Below, piece by piece: positions 11,269 to 20,082 of a stretch of 64,000 bases of DNA. The translations under genes and the position numbers were made by a program. Source of the DNA: Variovorax sp. KK3 (lineage in GTDB: Bacteria > Pseudomonadota > Gammaproteobacteria > Burkholderiales > Burkholderiaceae_C). Location: positions 62,001 to 126,000 of the forward strand of contig NZ_LYVO01000001.1 of assembly GCF_001984055.1 (NCBI RefSeq). Direction: 5' to 3'. Each line of letters starts with the position of its first letter. Within the stretch, counting starts at the first letter, position 1. The notes beneath the pieces are model-generated. The model did no database searches and was not told where the DNA came from. It worked only from the letters and a program-made list of their open reading frames with translations.

Positions 11269-12711
11269 ATGACCCAGCAAACTTTTCTTTGGCACGACTA
11301 CGAGACCTTCGGTGCCGTGCCGCGCCGCGACCGGCCCTCGCAGTTCGCCGCCATCCGCACCGACGCAGAGCTCAACGAAGTCGGCGAGCCGCTGATGATC
11401 TACTGCAAGCCCGCGCCGGACTACCTTCCGAGCCCGGAGGCCTGCCTCATCACCGGCATCACGCCGCAGCTGTGCCTCGAACGCGGCCTGCCCGAGCACG
11501 AGTTCGCCGCCAGGATCGAGACCGCCTTCTCTCAGCCCGGCACCATCGGCGTGGGCTACAACACCATCCGTTTCGACGACGAAGTGACGCGCTTCTTGTT
11601 CTGGCGCAACCTCATCGACCCCTACGCGCGCGAGTGGCAGAACGACTGCGGTCGCTGGGACCTGCTCGACGTGGTGCGCCTCTGCTATGCACTGCGCCCC
11701 GACGGCATCGAATGGCCGAAGAAGGAAGACGGCAGCCAGAGCTTCAAGCTCGAAGACCTCGCGCGTGCGAACGGTCTGCTGCACGAGGCTGCGCACGACG
11801 CGCTCTCGGACGTGCGCGCCACCATCGCGCTGGCTCGCCTGATCCGCACGCGCCAGCCCAAGCTCTTCGATTTCGCCTTCGCGCTGCACCGAAAGGACCG
11901 CGTAGCCAGCGAGCTCGGCCTGCCGGCCTCGCGCGAGACTTCCCGGCCCTTCCTGCACGTGTCCGGCATGTTCCCGGCCGAACGCGGCTGCCTGGCCGTC
12001 ATGTGGCCGCTGGCGAGCCATCCGAGCAACAAGAACGAGCTGCTGGCGTGGGACCTCGCGCACGACCCCAGCGAGCTGCGCGACCTGGACGTCGCCACGA
12101 TCCGGCAACGCCTCTTCACGCGCAGCGCCGACTTGCCGGAGGGCGTGCAGCGCCTGCCGCTCAAGGGTGTGCATCTGAACAAGTCGCCGATGGTGGTGGG
12201 CAACCTCAAGACGCTCGCGCCGGCCATGGCCGCGCGCTGGGGCATCGACCTCGACGCAGCCATGCGCCACGCGTCGCTGGCCGCTGCCTTGCCCGACATG
12301 AGTGCCATTTGGCCCCAGGTGTACGAGCGGCCGCGAGAGGAGACGCCGGACGTCGACGAGGATCTCTACGGCGGCTTCGTCGGCAATGGCGACCGCCGCC
12401 GGCTCATGCAACTTCGCGGGCTGTCGTCGACGGAGCTGGCCCACGCGCGCACCGGCTTCGACGACCCGCGTCTGGCCGAGCTGCTGTTTCGCTACCGTGC
12501 GCGCAACTTTCCCGAGACCCTCGATGCCGATGAGACGGAGCGCTGGGCTGCGCATCGCGTGGCCCGCCTGCTCGACGGCGAGAAGGGCGCGCGCAGCGTA
12601 GACCAGCTCTCCGCCGAGATCGATGCGCTGGCCGAAACCGCGGACGAGCGCAGCGAAGAAATCCTCGGCGCACTCTACGAATACGCAGAAGCCATCGTGC
12701 CGTCCGTTTGA
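11269..12711 (+). CDS. sbcB: Exodeoxyribonuclease I SbcB
   Basis: 3'-5' single-strand DNA exonuclease used in recombination and mismatch repair. The 480-aa protein has a DEDDh exonuclease domain: FLWHDYETFG (first acidic pair), GVGYNTIRFDDEVTRF (second), and AHDALSDVRATIALA (His and Asp of motif III). The ExoI SH3-like and C-terminal helical domains follow (YGGFVGNGDRRRL, FRYRARNFPETL). ATG at 11269 is preceded by GGAGGAAA, which decides it against upstream in-frame ATGs inside the tetranucleotide repeat. Confidence 0.95.
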   Translation: MTQQTFLWHDYETFGAVPRRDRPSQFAAIRTDAELNEVGEPLMIYCKPAPDYLPSPEACLITGITPQLCLERGLPEHEFAARIETAFSQPGTIGVGYNTIRFDDEVTRFLFWRNLIDPYAREWQNDCGRWDLLDVVRLCYALRPDGIEWPKKEDGSQSFKLEDLARANGLLHEAAHDALSDVRATIALARLIRTRQPKLFDFAFALHRKDRVASELGLPASRETSRPFLHVSGMFPAERGCLAVMWPLASHPSNKNELLAWDLAHDPSELRDLDVATIRQRLFTRSADLPEGVQRLPLKGVHLNKSPMVVGNLKTLAPAMAARWGIDLDAAMRHASLAAALPDMSAIWPQVYERPREETPDVDEDLYGGFVGNGDRRRLMQLRGLSSTELAHARTGFDDPRLAELLFRYRARNFPETLDADETERWAAHRVARLLDGEKGARSVDQLSAEIDALAETADERSEEILGALYEYAEAIVPSV

Positions 12712-12752
12712 AGCTGCCCGATAACCGCCTGCGAACCTTGCAAGGAGCCACC

Positions 12753-13049
12753 ATGATCGTCGTGACCGGCGACATCGTCGCCAAACCCGACACCCTGGAC
12801 CAGGTGCTCGCACTGAGCCTGGAGCACGTTCGCCGCTCACGCGCCGAGCCCGGCTGCATCTCGCATGCCGTGCATCGCGACGAGGAGAACGCGCTGCGCC
12901 TGGTCTTCGTCGAACAGTGGTCCGATCGCGCGGCCTTGCTTGCGCACTTCGCCGTGCCAGCCTCTCGCGCGTTCGCCAAAGCCCTCGGGGGACTCGCGGC
13001 CCAGGCGCCGACGCTGCAGATCTACGACGCGGAACCGGTCCAGCTCTGA
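12753..13049 (+). CDS. Antibiotic biosynthesis monooxygenase (ABM) domain protein
   Basis: A 98-aa single-domain protein of the ABM/YgiN-like dimeric ferredoxin fold. It shows the typical opening MIVVTGDIVAKPD, the EPGCISHAVHRDE strand and FVEQWSDRAALLAHF. Members are small cofactor-free quinol monooxygenases or simply quinone-binding proteins; the substrate cannot be inferred. ATG at 12753 follows AAGGAG at ideal spacing. It is 41 bases downstream of sbcB on the same strand and convergent with msrA. Confidence 0.85.
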   Translation: MIVVTGDIVAKPDTLDQVLALSLEHVRRSRAEPGCISHAVHRDEENALRLVFVEQWSDRAALLAHFAVPASRAFAKALGGLAAQAPTLQIYDAEPVQL

Positions 13050-13164
13050 GGGCAGCCGCTTCGAGGCGGGGTTGCGGCGTTCGCTGGCCGACTGCGAAAT
13101 CGATCGCTCGTTCGATGGGCTGGTCGGCCCGGCTTGTCAGCGCCGCGAATGCGGCGCCAGCGCG

Positions 13165-13908
13165 TCAGCGTGACGCCTTGACCAGCACCGGATCTCCTCG
13201 GTAGCGGTCGGGGAAGATCCGTTTCAGGTTAGCCACCTTGGGCAGGTCGTTGATGACGATGTAGGGGTGGCGCGGGTTCTCGGTCAGAAAGTCCTGGTGG
13301 TAGGTCTCTGCCGGGAAGAAACTGGGCGAGGCCTCCAGGCGGGTGACGATCGGCTTGCCGAACAGGCGCGTGGCTTCGAGCTGCGCGACGTAGGCCTGTG
13401 CCACCTTCAGCTGCGCCTCGTTCGTCGCGAAGATGGCCGAGCGGTACTGCGTGCCCGTGTCCGGCCCCTGGCGATTCAACTGCGTCGGATCGTGCACGAC
13501 GGAGAAAAATATCTGCAGCAGCGTGCCGTAGCTGACTTGCGCCGGGTCGTAGGTGATCTCGACGGATTCCGCGTGTCCCGTGCGGCCGCCGCTGACCAGG
13601 TCGTACGACGCGGTGGGTGCCGTGCCGCCGCTGTAGCCCGATACGGCACGCTGGACGCCTTTGACGTGCTGGAACACGCCTTGCACGCCCCAGAAGCAGC
13701 CACCCGCGAAGATGGCCTTCTGCGTGCCCTGGCCGCTCGGGGGCGGCATGTCCTGAGCCGGCGACGGGATGCGGACCGCCTCTTCCGCAGCCGAGCGCGC
13801 GGCGTTCTGCCACAGCAAGCCGCCTCCGACGAGGATCGATCCGCCCGCCAGTAGCTGGAGGACGCCGCGCCGGTGGAGCGGGCTCGAAGCGGTGGTGCGT
13901 GCATTCAT
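13165..13908 (-). CDS. msrA: Exported peptide-methionine (S)-S-oxide reductase MsrA
   Basis: MsrA reduces the S-epimer of methionine sulfoxide in proteins. The 247-aa protein starts with a twin-arginine-like or Sec signal (HRRGVLQLLAGGSILVGG), so it should act in the periplasm. The MsrA domain begins near residue 62 with the catalytic Cys71 in AGGCFWG, and the remainder (SGYSGG, YHQDFL) is typical. Cys71 is the only cysteine, so there is no resolving cysteine and a thioredoxin-like partner must reduce it directly. It is the third gene of the msrB/CcdA-thioredoxin/msrA cluster, whose middle gene supplies such a partner. Confidence 0.93.
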   Translation of the reverse strand: MNARTTASSPLHRRGVLQLLAGGSILVGGGLLWQNAARSAAEEAVRIPSPAQDMPPPSGQGTQKAIFAGGCFWGVQGVFQHVKGVQRAVSGYSGGTAPTASYDLVSGGRTGHAESVEITYDPAQVSYGTLLQIFFSVVHDPTQLNRQGPDTGTQYRSAIFATNEAQLKVAQAYVAQLEATRLFGKPIVTRLEASPSFFPAETYHQDFLTENPRHPYIVINDLPKVANLKRIFPDRYRGDPVLVKASR

Positions 13909-13962
13909 GGCGTGCTGTCCTTGAAAGTGAAAGAGGGGCTGTCGTTCGTCGTTGCCGGATCA

Positions 13963-15804
13963 TCATCCGAACGTGAAGGCGTATGCCGACACGTCCGGGT
14001 CCAGAAATTCGATGGTGAAGGTGCGTTCGCCGACGTCGCCCGGCTGTCGGAGCAACTGATACAGGCGTTGCTCGGTCACGGTGCCGCTGCCGTCCGCGGC
14101 GACGTCCATGCCGTGGGCGTCGCCTGGCGCGCCGCCGTCGACGCTGACCTTGAAGCGGACCGGCTTGCCGTCCGGCCCGGGGCCCAGTACCAGATGGAGG
14201 TCGCGCGCGTGGAATCGATAGGCGATGCGGCCGGACGGACCGGCCAGCGTGGCGCGCTCCGCATCCACGTTCCAGCGGCCGGCCAGCCCCCACGCGTTGA
14301 GCGACAGGCTCGCGGGCAGCGAGTAGGCCGCAGCCTTGTCATGCACGGCAGCGGGCTTCGACGCGAAGTTCTCGCCGCGCTCGTAGCCAAGGTAGGTCTC
14401 GGGCGAACGCACGGCGTCCATGTCGGCGGCGCGCTGCACGCCCTGGGCATCGACTTCGGTCAGCCCCTGTGCGACCCGCGTGGCCCCGGCCTCCTGCAGC
14501 AGTTGCTGGATCACGCGCTCCGACTCCGCGTAGTTGCCCTCGCCGAAGTGGTGATGGCGAACGTGCCCTTTCGCATCGATGAAGTAGTGCGCCGGCCAGT
14601 ACTGGTTGTTGAAGGCGCGCCAGATCGCGTACTTGTTGTCCACCGCCACAGGGTAGGTGATTCCCAGATCCTTCATGGCCTTGGTGACATTGGACACGTC
14701 GCGCTCGAAGGCGAATTCCGGCGCATGCACGCCCACCACCACCAGCCCTTGGCCGCCGTACTTTTCGGCCCAGGCCTTCACGTAAGGCAGGGTGCGCAGG
14801 CAATTGATGCACGAATAGGTCCAGAAGTCGACCAGCACCACCTTGCCGCGCAGCTGCTGCATCGTCAGCGGGGCCGAGTTGAGCCATTGCGTCGCGCCAT
14901 CCAACGAGGGTGCGGCGCCTTGATCGGGCAGGGGCGAGGCAGCTGCGCCGCCTGCCGGCGCCATGCGCATGGCGCTGCCGCCGGCCATCATCGACGGACC
15001 GGCGCCCTCCGATGGCGCCATGCCCGGCCCCTGCATCATCATCGTCTGGCTGCCGCGCATGGCCATCGCACCCTCTGCGGGCTTGTTGCCCAGGCGTTCG
15101 ACGAGCTTCTGCTCGATGCCGCCGGTGGACGCCGTCGACAACTGCGCCAGGATGCCGGTGTCCAGGCCCAGCGCAATCGCGACCACGCCGGCCAGCATGG
15201 CCCCGCCGAGGCCGCGCCGCACCCATTCGCCTGCGCCCAGCGAACGCTTCAACGCGGTGAACACCTTGCCGCCGAGCAGCAGCGCGGCCGCCATCGACGT
15301 CGCGGCTCCGGCCGCATAGGCAACCAGCAGCAGCGTGGAGGTCGTGTTGGCGCCTTGCAGCGCCGCGCCGGTCAGGATCAGGCCCAGGATCGGGCCGGCG
15401 CAGGGCGCCCACAGCAGGCCCGCGGCCACGCCCAGCAGCAAAGAGGCGCCGATGCGCGGCTGTCCGTCTGCCTGCGCACTTTCAGACAGCCGCGCGCCGG
15501 CCGCCACCAGCGGGCGCGTCAGGCGCTCGGACAGGCCCGGCCAAAGCAGTGCCAATGCGAACAGCGCCACCAACACGAGGGCAACCCAACGTCCGTACTG
15601 GTTGGCCGCGACCACCCATCCTCCTCCGACGGCGGCGAGCGAGGCGACCACGGCGAAGGTCAGCGCCATGCCTAGCAGCAGCGGCAGGCCGCTTCGGGCG
15701 AAGGGCTGGCCGGCACGCGAGAACACGAAGGGCAGCACCGGCAGGATGCAGGGGCTGACGATGGTCAGCACGCCACCGAGATAGGCGAGGGCGATGAGCA
15801 GCAT
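13963..15804 (-). CDS. CcdA-thioredoxin fusion (DipZ-like) electron-transfer protein
   Basis: This 613-aa membrane protein should carry electrons from cytoplasmic thioredoxin to the periplasm. Residues 1-230 form a CcdA/DsbD-type membrane domain with the paired cysteines in SPCILPVLP (Cys19) and WAPCAGPILG (Cys135). A Met-rich linker (ten Met between about 247 and 281) follows. A TlpA/thioredoxin domain has the active site SCINC (Cys332, Cys335), and a beta-rich C-terminal domain (about 470-613) resembles that of mycobacterial DipZ. Sitting between msrB and msrA, it is the likely reductant of both. Confidence 0.88.
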   Translation of the reverse strand: MLLIALAYLGGVLTIVSPCILPVLPFVFSRAGQPFARSGLPLLLGMALTFAVVASLAAVGGGWVVAANQYGRWVALVLVALFALALLWPGLSERLTRPLVAAGARLSESAQADGQPRIGASLLLGVAAGLLWAPCAGPILGLILTGAALQGANTTSTLLLVAYAAGAATSMAAALLLGGKVFTALKRSLGAGEWVRRGLGGAMLAGVVAIALGLDTGILAQLSTASTGGIEQKLVERLGNKPAEGAMAMRGSQTMMMQGPGMAPSEGAGPSMMAGGSAMRMAPAGGAAASPLPDQGAAPSLDGATQWLNSAPLTMQQLRGKVVLVDFWTYSCINCLRTLPYVKAWAEKYGGQGLVVVGVHAPEFAFERDVSNVTKAMKDLGITYPVAVDNKYAIWRAFNNQYWPAHYFIDAKGHVRHHHFGEGNYAESERVIQQLLQEAGATRVAQGLTEVDAQGVQRAADMDAVRSPETYLGYERGENFASKPAAVHDKAAAYSLPASLSLNAWGLAGRWNVDAERATLAGPSGRIAYRFHARDLHLVLGPGPDGKPVRFKVSVDGGAPGDAHGMDVAADGSGTVTEQRLYQLLRQPGDVGERTFTIEFLDPDVSAYAFTFG

Positions 15805-15839
15805 GGCGGGGCTCGGGTCAATGACTCAGGCTGTGCCGT

Positions 15840-16340
15840 TCAGGCAGCCTGCGCCGTGAACGTCAGCGAAAGACCGTTCATGCAATAGCGCAGCCCGGTG
15901 GGCGGTGGGCCGTCGTTGAAGACATGCCCCAGGTGTCCGCCGCAGCGCCGGCAATGCGCTTCGGTACGGACCATGCCGAAGGTCTTGTCGGTGCGCGTGG
16001 CGACGGCGTTGTCCAGCGGTTTCCAGAAGCTGGGCCAGCCGGTTCCGCTTTCGAACTTGGTCTTCGACGAGAACAGGGGCAGGGCGCAGCCTGCGCAGCC
16101 GAAGGTGCCGGCCCGGTGTTCGGTGTTGAGTGGGCTGCTGCCAGGCCGCTCGGTGCCTTCCTGGCGAAGCACGGCGAACTGCTGCGGCGTCAGCTTTGCA
16201 CGCCATTGCGCTTCGGTGTAGCTGACTTCGAAGACTTCGTTCGCGGCGGCAGCCAGCGCCTGAAGGGGGAAGAGGCTGGCCGCCAGCGCGGCTCCGGCGG
16301 AGCCTGCACCGGCGAAAAGAAGGTGGCGTCTGGACGTCAT
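15840..16340 (-). CDS. msrB: Exported peptide-methionine (R)-S-oxide reductase MsrB
   Basis: MsrB reduces the R-epimer of protein methionine sulfoxide. The 166-aa protein has a Tat-like signal (SRRHLLFAGAGSAGAALAAS), two zinc CXXC pairs (Cys82/85 in CAGC, Cys130/133 in CRRC), the GTGWPSFWKP and GGHLGHVF motifs, and the nucleophile Cys153 in RYCMNG. The position that holds the resolving cysteine in many MsrBs is not cysteine here, again pointing to direct reduction by a thioredoxin-like domain. It is first in the three-gene cluster, 35 bases before the CcdA-thioredoxin gene. Confidence 0.93.
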   Translation of the reverse strand: MTSRRHLLFAGAGSAGAALAASLFPLQALAAAANEVFEVSYTEAQWRAKLTPQQFAVLRQEGTERPGSSPLNTEHRAGTFGCAGCALPLFSSKTKFESGTGWPSFWKPLDNAVATRTDKTFGMVRTEAHCRRCGGHLGHVFNDGPPPTGLRYCMNGLSLTFTAQAA

Positions 16341-16549
16341 GGCGTATCCCTTGGTCGAGCAGATTGGTTGACGGGGTATGGCGGGGGTATGGCTTGGCGG
16401 CTTGATGGGAGCTTAGGCACTGGCGCTCTCGAAGTCCTCACGCAAAGTTAAAAGATTCGTGATAACTCGCCCCGATGGATTGCGCACAATCTGAAACGGG
16501 ACGCAAGGGCGTCACGCTGCAGCACCTGTTTCAATCCGATCCAAACCCG

Positions 16550-17266
16550 ATGACCACCGCCCGTCGCGTACTCCTCGTCGAAGACGACGCCCACATCGCC
16601 GACCTGCTTTCGTTGCACCTGCGCGATGAGGGCCTGGAGGTCGTGCATTGCGCGCGTGGCGACGAAGGGCTGCTGCAACTGGAACGCGGCGGCTGGGATG
16701 CACTGGTGCTCGACCTGATGCTGCCCGGCGTCGACGGGCTCGAGATCTGCCGCCGCGCGCGCGCCATGGCGCGCTACACGCCCATCATCATCATCAGCGC
16801 GCGGGCGAGCGAGGTGCACCGCATCCTGGGCCTGGAGATCGGCGCCGACGACTACCTGGCCAAGCCGTTCTCGGTGCTCGAACTCGTCGCGCGCGTGAAG
16901 GCGCTGCTGCGCCGCGTCGATGCGCTGGCGCAGAACGCGCGCCTCGACACGGGCAGCCTGTCGATCGGCGGGCTGACGATCGATCCGGTCGCGCGCGACA
17001 CGCGGCTGGACGGCACACGGCTCGACCTCACCCCCCGCGAATTCGACCTGCTGTATTTCTTCGCTCGCCAGCCGGGCAAGGTCTTCTCGCGCATGGACCT
17101 GCTCAACGCGGTGTGGGGCTACCAGCACGAAGGCTACGAACACACCGTCAACACGCACATCAACCGGCTGCGCGCCAAGGTCGAGGTCGACCCGGCGCAA
17201 CCCGCGCGCATCCTCACCGTCTGGGGGCGCGGCTACAAGTTCGCGGAACCGGAGGCAACGGCATGA
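16550..17266 (+). CDS. OmpR/PhoB-family DNA-binding response regulator
   Basis: The 238-aa protein has a receiver domain (VLLVEDDAHI; phosphoacceptor Asp in LVLDLMLPGVDG; Lys in DYLAKPFS) and a C-terminal winged-helix domain (LTPREFDLLYFFARQPGKVF, VNTHINRLRAKVE, VWGRGYKF). It should be phosphorylated by the histidine kinase whose ATG overlaps its stop codon (ATGA at 17263-17266). ATG at 16550 begins the canonical receiver; an upstream frame would add 25 unrelated residues. It is divergent from msrB with a 209-base gap, so a link to oxidative repair is possible but unproven. Confidence 0.93.
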   Translation: MTTARRVLLVEDDAHIADLLSLHLRDEGLEVVHCARGDEGLLQLERGGWDALVLDLMLPGVDGLEICRRARAMARYTPIIIISARASEVHRILGLEIGADDYLAKPFSVLELVARVKALLRRVDALAQNARLDTGSLSIGGLTIDPVARDTRLDGTRLDLTPREFDLLYFFARQPGKVFSRMDLLNAVWGYQHEGYEHTVNTHINRLRAKVEVDPAQPARILTVWGRGYKFAEPEATA

Positions 17267-18747
17267 GGCTGACGCTGACACAGCGACTGTCGCTGGTGTT
17301 CGCGCTGCTGCTGCTGGTGTGCAGCGGCACGTCGGCGTGGATGCAGCTGCGCTCGAACCGCATGCACGAGCTGGAGGTGGTGCAGGGCTTGTCGCGCGAC
17401 GTGGCCGAGAGCATCGCGCGCGACGCCCAGCTCACGGACGCCAACGGGCTGATGCCGAACGCCGTGCGCAACCTGTTCAACCAGCTCATGATGGTCAACC
17501 CGAGCGTGGAGGTCTACCTGCTCGAGCCCGATGGCCGCATCGCCGGCCATGCGGCGCCCGAGGGCCGCCTGCGCCGCGACCGCGTGGACCTGGCGCCCTT
17601 GCGTCAACTGCTCGACGGTGCCGCCCTTCCCATCCTGGGGGACGACCCGCGCAGCGCCGACGGCCGCAAGGTGTTCAGCGCCGCACCGCTGCGCGTGGCC
17701 GGGCGGGACGTGGGCTTCATCTACGTCGTGCTCCTGGGCGAAGCGCACGACTCCTTCGCGGCCCGCGGGTCCACCAACGCCGTGCTGAAGACCGCGCTGT
17801 GGTCCATCGGGATGGTGGCGCTGCTGTGCCTGGCGGCGGGGCTGTTCGCGTTCACGCTCATCACGCGGCCGCTGCGGCGGCTGACCGAGTCGGTGAGGCA
17901 GTTCGACATGAATGGCCCGCCGCCCGAGCTGGTGGCCCCCGCGCCAGGCTCGGCAGTGAACAGCCGCGACGAGATCGCGGTGCTGGATACTGCCTACCGC
18001 CAGATGGTGGGGCGCATCGGCGAGCAGTGGAAGGCGCTGACGCGCCAGGACCAGGAACGCCGCGAGCTGATCGCCAATGTCTCGCACGACCTGCGCACGC
18101 CGCTGTCGTCCCTGCATGGCTATCTGGAAACCCTGCTCCTCAAGGACGCCGTGCTCGACGCGCCGGCGCGTCGGCGCTATCTGGAGATCGCCATCGACCA
18201 GAGCCGCCGCGTGGGCGACCTGGCGCAGAGCCTGTTCGAGCTTGCACGTCTGGAATACGGTTTCGTGCAACCCGCGCCCGAACAGTTTTCGATGATCGAT
18301 CTCGTCCAGGACGTGTTCGAGAAGTTCGAGCTGCGAGCGGAGTCCAGGCGCATCAAGCTCGAAGCCGTCTTCCCGCCCCATCTGCCGCCGGTCAGCGCCG
18401 ACCTGGGCTTGATCGAGCGGGTGCTGAGCAACCTGCTCGACAACGCCTTGCGCCACACGCCCGAAGCCGGGCGCATCGAGGTGAGGCTCGCCGCGCCATC
18501 GGGCGATGCGCTGGACGTGACGGTCAGCGACACCGGACCAGGCATTGCGCAGGAGCTCCGGGAAGGCCTGTTCCAGCGACCTTTTACCGTTGGTGGCGCA
18601 AGGCGCGATGGCGGGCTGGGCCTGCGCATCGTCCACCGGATTCTCGAACTGCACGGCCGGGCGATCGCGTTGGTGGATTCGGCAGGCCAGGGAACCTGCT
18701 TCAAGTTTTCGCTGCCCGTCGCGGCGGAGCGCAGCCCGGTGGCGTAG
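17263..18747 (+). CDS. Sensor histidine kinase
   Basis: A 494-aa membrane kinase. It has a first membrane helix at 9-27, a periplasmic sensor region (about 30-175) and a second helix (about 180-205, IGMVALLCLAAGLFAFTLI). A HAMP segment, the H-box NVSHDLRTPLSSLHGYLE, and an ATPase domain with the N-box NLLDNALRHTPE and G-box DTGPGIAQE follow. A G2-like GGLGLRIVHRI is present. The ligand is unknown. It pairs with the overlapping response regulator. Confidence 0.92.
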   Translation: MRLTLTQRLSLVFALLLLVCSGTSAWMQLRSNRMHELEVVQGLSRDVAESIARDAQLTDANGLMPNAVRNLFNQLMMVNPSVEVYLLEPDGRIAGHAAPEGRLRRDRVDLAPLRQLLDGAALPILGDDPRSADGRKVFSAAPLRVAGRDVGFIYVVLLGEAHDSFAARGSTNAVLKTALWSIGMVALLCLAAGLFAFTLITRPLRRLTESVRQFDMNGPPPELVAPAPGSAVNSRDEIAVLDTAYRQMVGRIGEQWKALTRQDQERRELIANVSHDLRTPLSSLHGYLETLLLKDAVLDAPARRRYLEIAIDQSRRVGDLAQSLFELARLEYGFVQPAPEQFSMIDLVQDVFEKFELRAESRRIKLEAVFPPHLPPVSADLGLIERVLSNLLDNALRHTPEAGRIEVRLAAPSGDALDVTVSDTGPGIAQELREGLFQRPFTVGGARRDGGLGLRIVHRILELHGRAIALVDSAGQGTCFKFSLPVAAERSPVA

Positions 18748-18798
18748 CGATCGGAACTGCTGGCTTTCATCGCGGCGCGACCGGGCACGCGCGCCGTC

Positions 18799-20079
18799 TC
18801 AGCGTTTCGCCGTCATCCAGCTCGTCGCCCCAGGCCGTCCCGGCAACTGCAGCGTGGCCATGGCCGCCGGCGTCTCGGCCAGAAGGCGCCCCTGCCGCCA
18901 CACCTTGAGCCGCGTCGCGCGCAGCCGGATCGCCTCGACCGGGTCGCGCGCCTGCAGCAGCACGAAGCTGGCGTCGCGGCCCGCGTCGAGCCCGTAGCCT
19001 CCGAGCCCGAAGACGCGGGCGGCATTCGCAGTCACCGCATCGAAGCACTGGCGGATGCCTTGCTGGCTGGTCATCTGCGCCACGTGCAGGCCCATGTGCG
19101 CCACCTCCAGCATGTCGCCCGAGCCCATGCCGTACCACGGGTCCATCACGCAGTCGTGGCCGAAGGCGACGTTCACGCCTTGCGACATCAGTTCGGGCAC
19201 GCGCGTCATGCCGCGCCGCTTGGGGTAGGTGTCGTGGCGGCCCTGCAGCGTGATGTTGATCAGCGGGTTGGCCACCACGCTCACGCCGGCCTCGGCGATC
19301 AGCGGCAGCAGCTTGCTGACGTAGTAGTTGTCCATCGAATGCATGGACGTGCAGTGCGAGCCGGTCACGCGCCCCTGCAGCCCCAGGCGCTGCGCCTCGA
19401 AGGCCAAGGTCTCGATGTGGCGCGACAGCGGGTCGTCGGATTCGTCGCAGTGCATGTCCACCGGCAACCCGCGCTCGGCCGCCAGTTCGCACAACAGCTT
19501 CACGCTGGCGGCGCCGTCGGCCATGGTGCGCTCGAAATGCGGAATGCCGCCGACCACGTCCACGCCCTTGTCGAGCGCGCGCTTCAGGTTGTCGACACCG
19601 CCGGGCGAGCGCAGAACGCCGTCCTGCGGAAATGCCACCAGCTGCAGCGTGAGGTAGGGCGCCACGCGCTTCTTCACCTCGAGCAGCGCGTCGACCGCCA
19701 GCAGGCTAGGGTCACTCGTGTCCACGTGGGTGCGGATGGCCAGCAGCCCTTTCGCCACCGCCCAATCGCAATAGGCCAGGGCACGCTCGATCAGCGCCTC
19801 GGCCTTGAGCAGCGGCTTGAGCTCACCCCACAACGCGATACCTTCGAGCAGCGTGCCGCTCTGGTTGACGCGCGGCAGGCCGTAGCTCAGCGTGGCGTCC
19901 ATGTGGAAATGCGGGTCGATGAAATGCGGCGCGACCAGCAGGCCGGCGGCATCCACCTTGTCTTTGGCGGGTGCGTCGAGTCCGGCCGTCACCTCGGCGA
20001 TGCGGCCGTCCTGCACCGCGATCGACATGCCGGTGCGGCCGTCGGGCAGCGTGGCGTCGTGTACCAACAGGTCGAGCAT
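18799..20079 (-). CDS. codA: Cytosine deaminase (CodA-like amidohydrolase)
   Basis: Deaminates cytosine to uracil. The 426-aa protein matches E. coli CodA in length and motifs: FIDPHFHMDATLS (metal histidines), NQSGTLLEGI, LQLVAFPQDG (substrate Gln), DMHCDESDDP (catalytic Glu) and FGHDCVMDPWYGMGSGDM (metal Asp). The residue after the metal Asp is Cys; in E. coli it is Asp314, known to tune pyrimidine specificity. It is the last gene of the uracil operon, three bases after the downstream permease. A related pyrimidine or purine amidohydrolase activity remains possible. Confidence 0.87.
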   Translation of the reverse strand: MLDLLVHDATLPDGRTGMSIAVQDGRIAEVTAGLDAPAKDKVDAAGLLVAPHFIDPHFHMDATLSYGLPRVNQSGTLLEGIALWGELKPLLKAEALIERALAYCDWAVAKGLLAIRTHVDTSDPSLLAVDALLEVKKRVAPYLTLQLVAFPQDGVLRSPGGVDNLKRALDKGVDVVGGIPHFERTMADGAASVKLLCELAAERGLPVDMHCDESDDPLSRHIETLAFEAQRLGLQGRVTGSHCTSMHSMDNYYVSKLLPLIAEAGVSVVANPLINITLQGRHDTYPKRRGMTRVPELMSQGVNVAFGHDCVMDPWYGMGSGDMLEVAHMGLHVAQMTSQQGIRQCFDAVTANAARVFGLGGYGLDAGRDASFVLLQARDPVEAIRLRATRLKVWRQGRLLAETPAAMATLQLPGRPGATSWMTAKR

Positions 20080-20082
20080 GGT

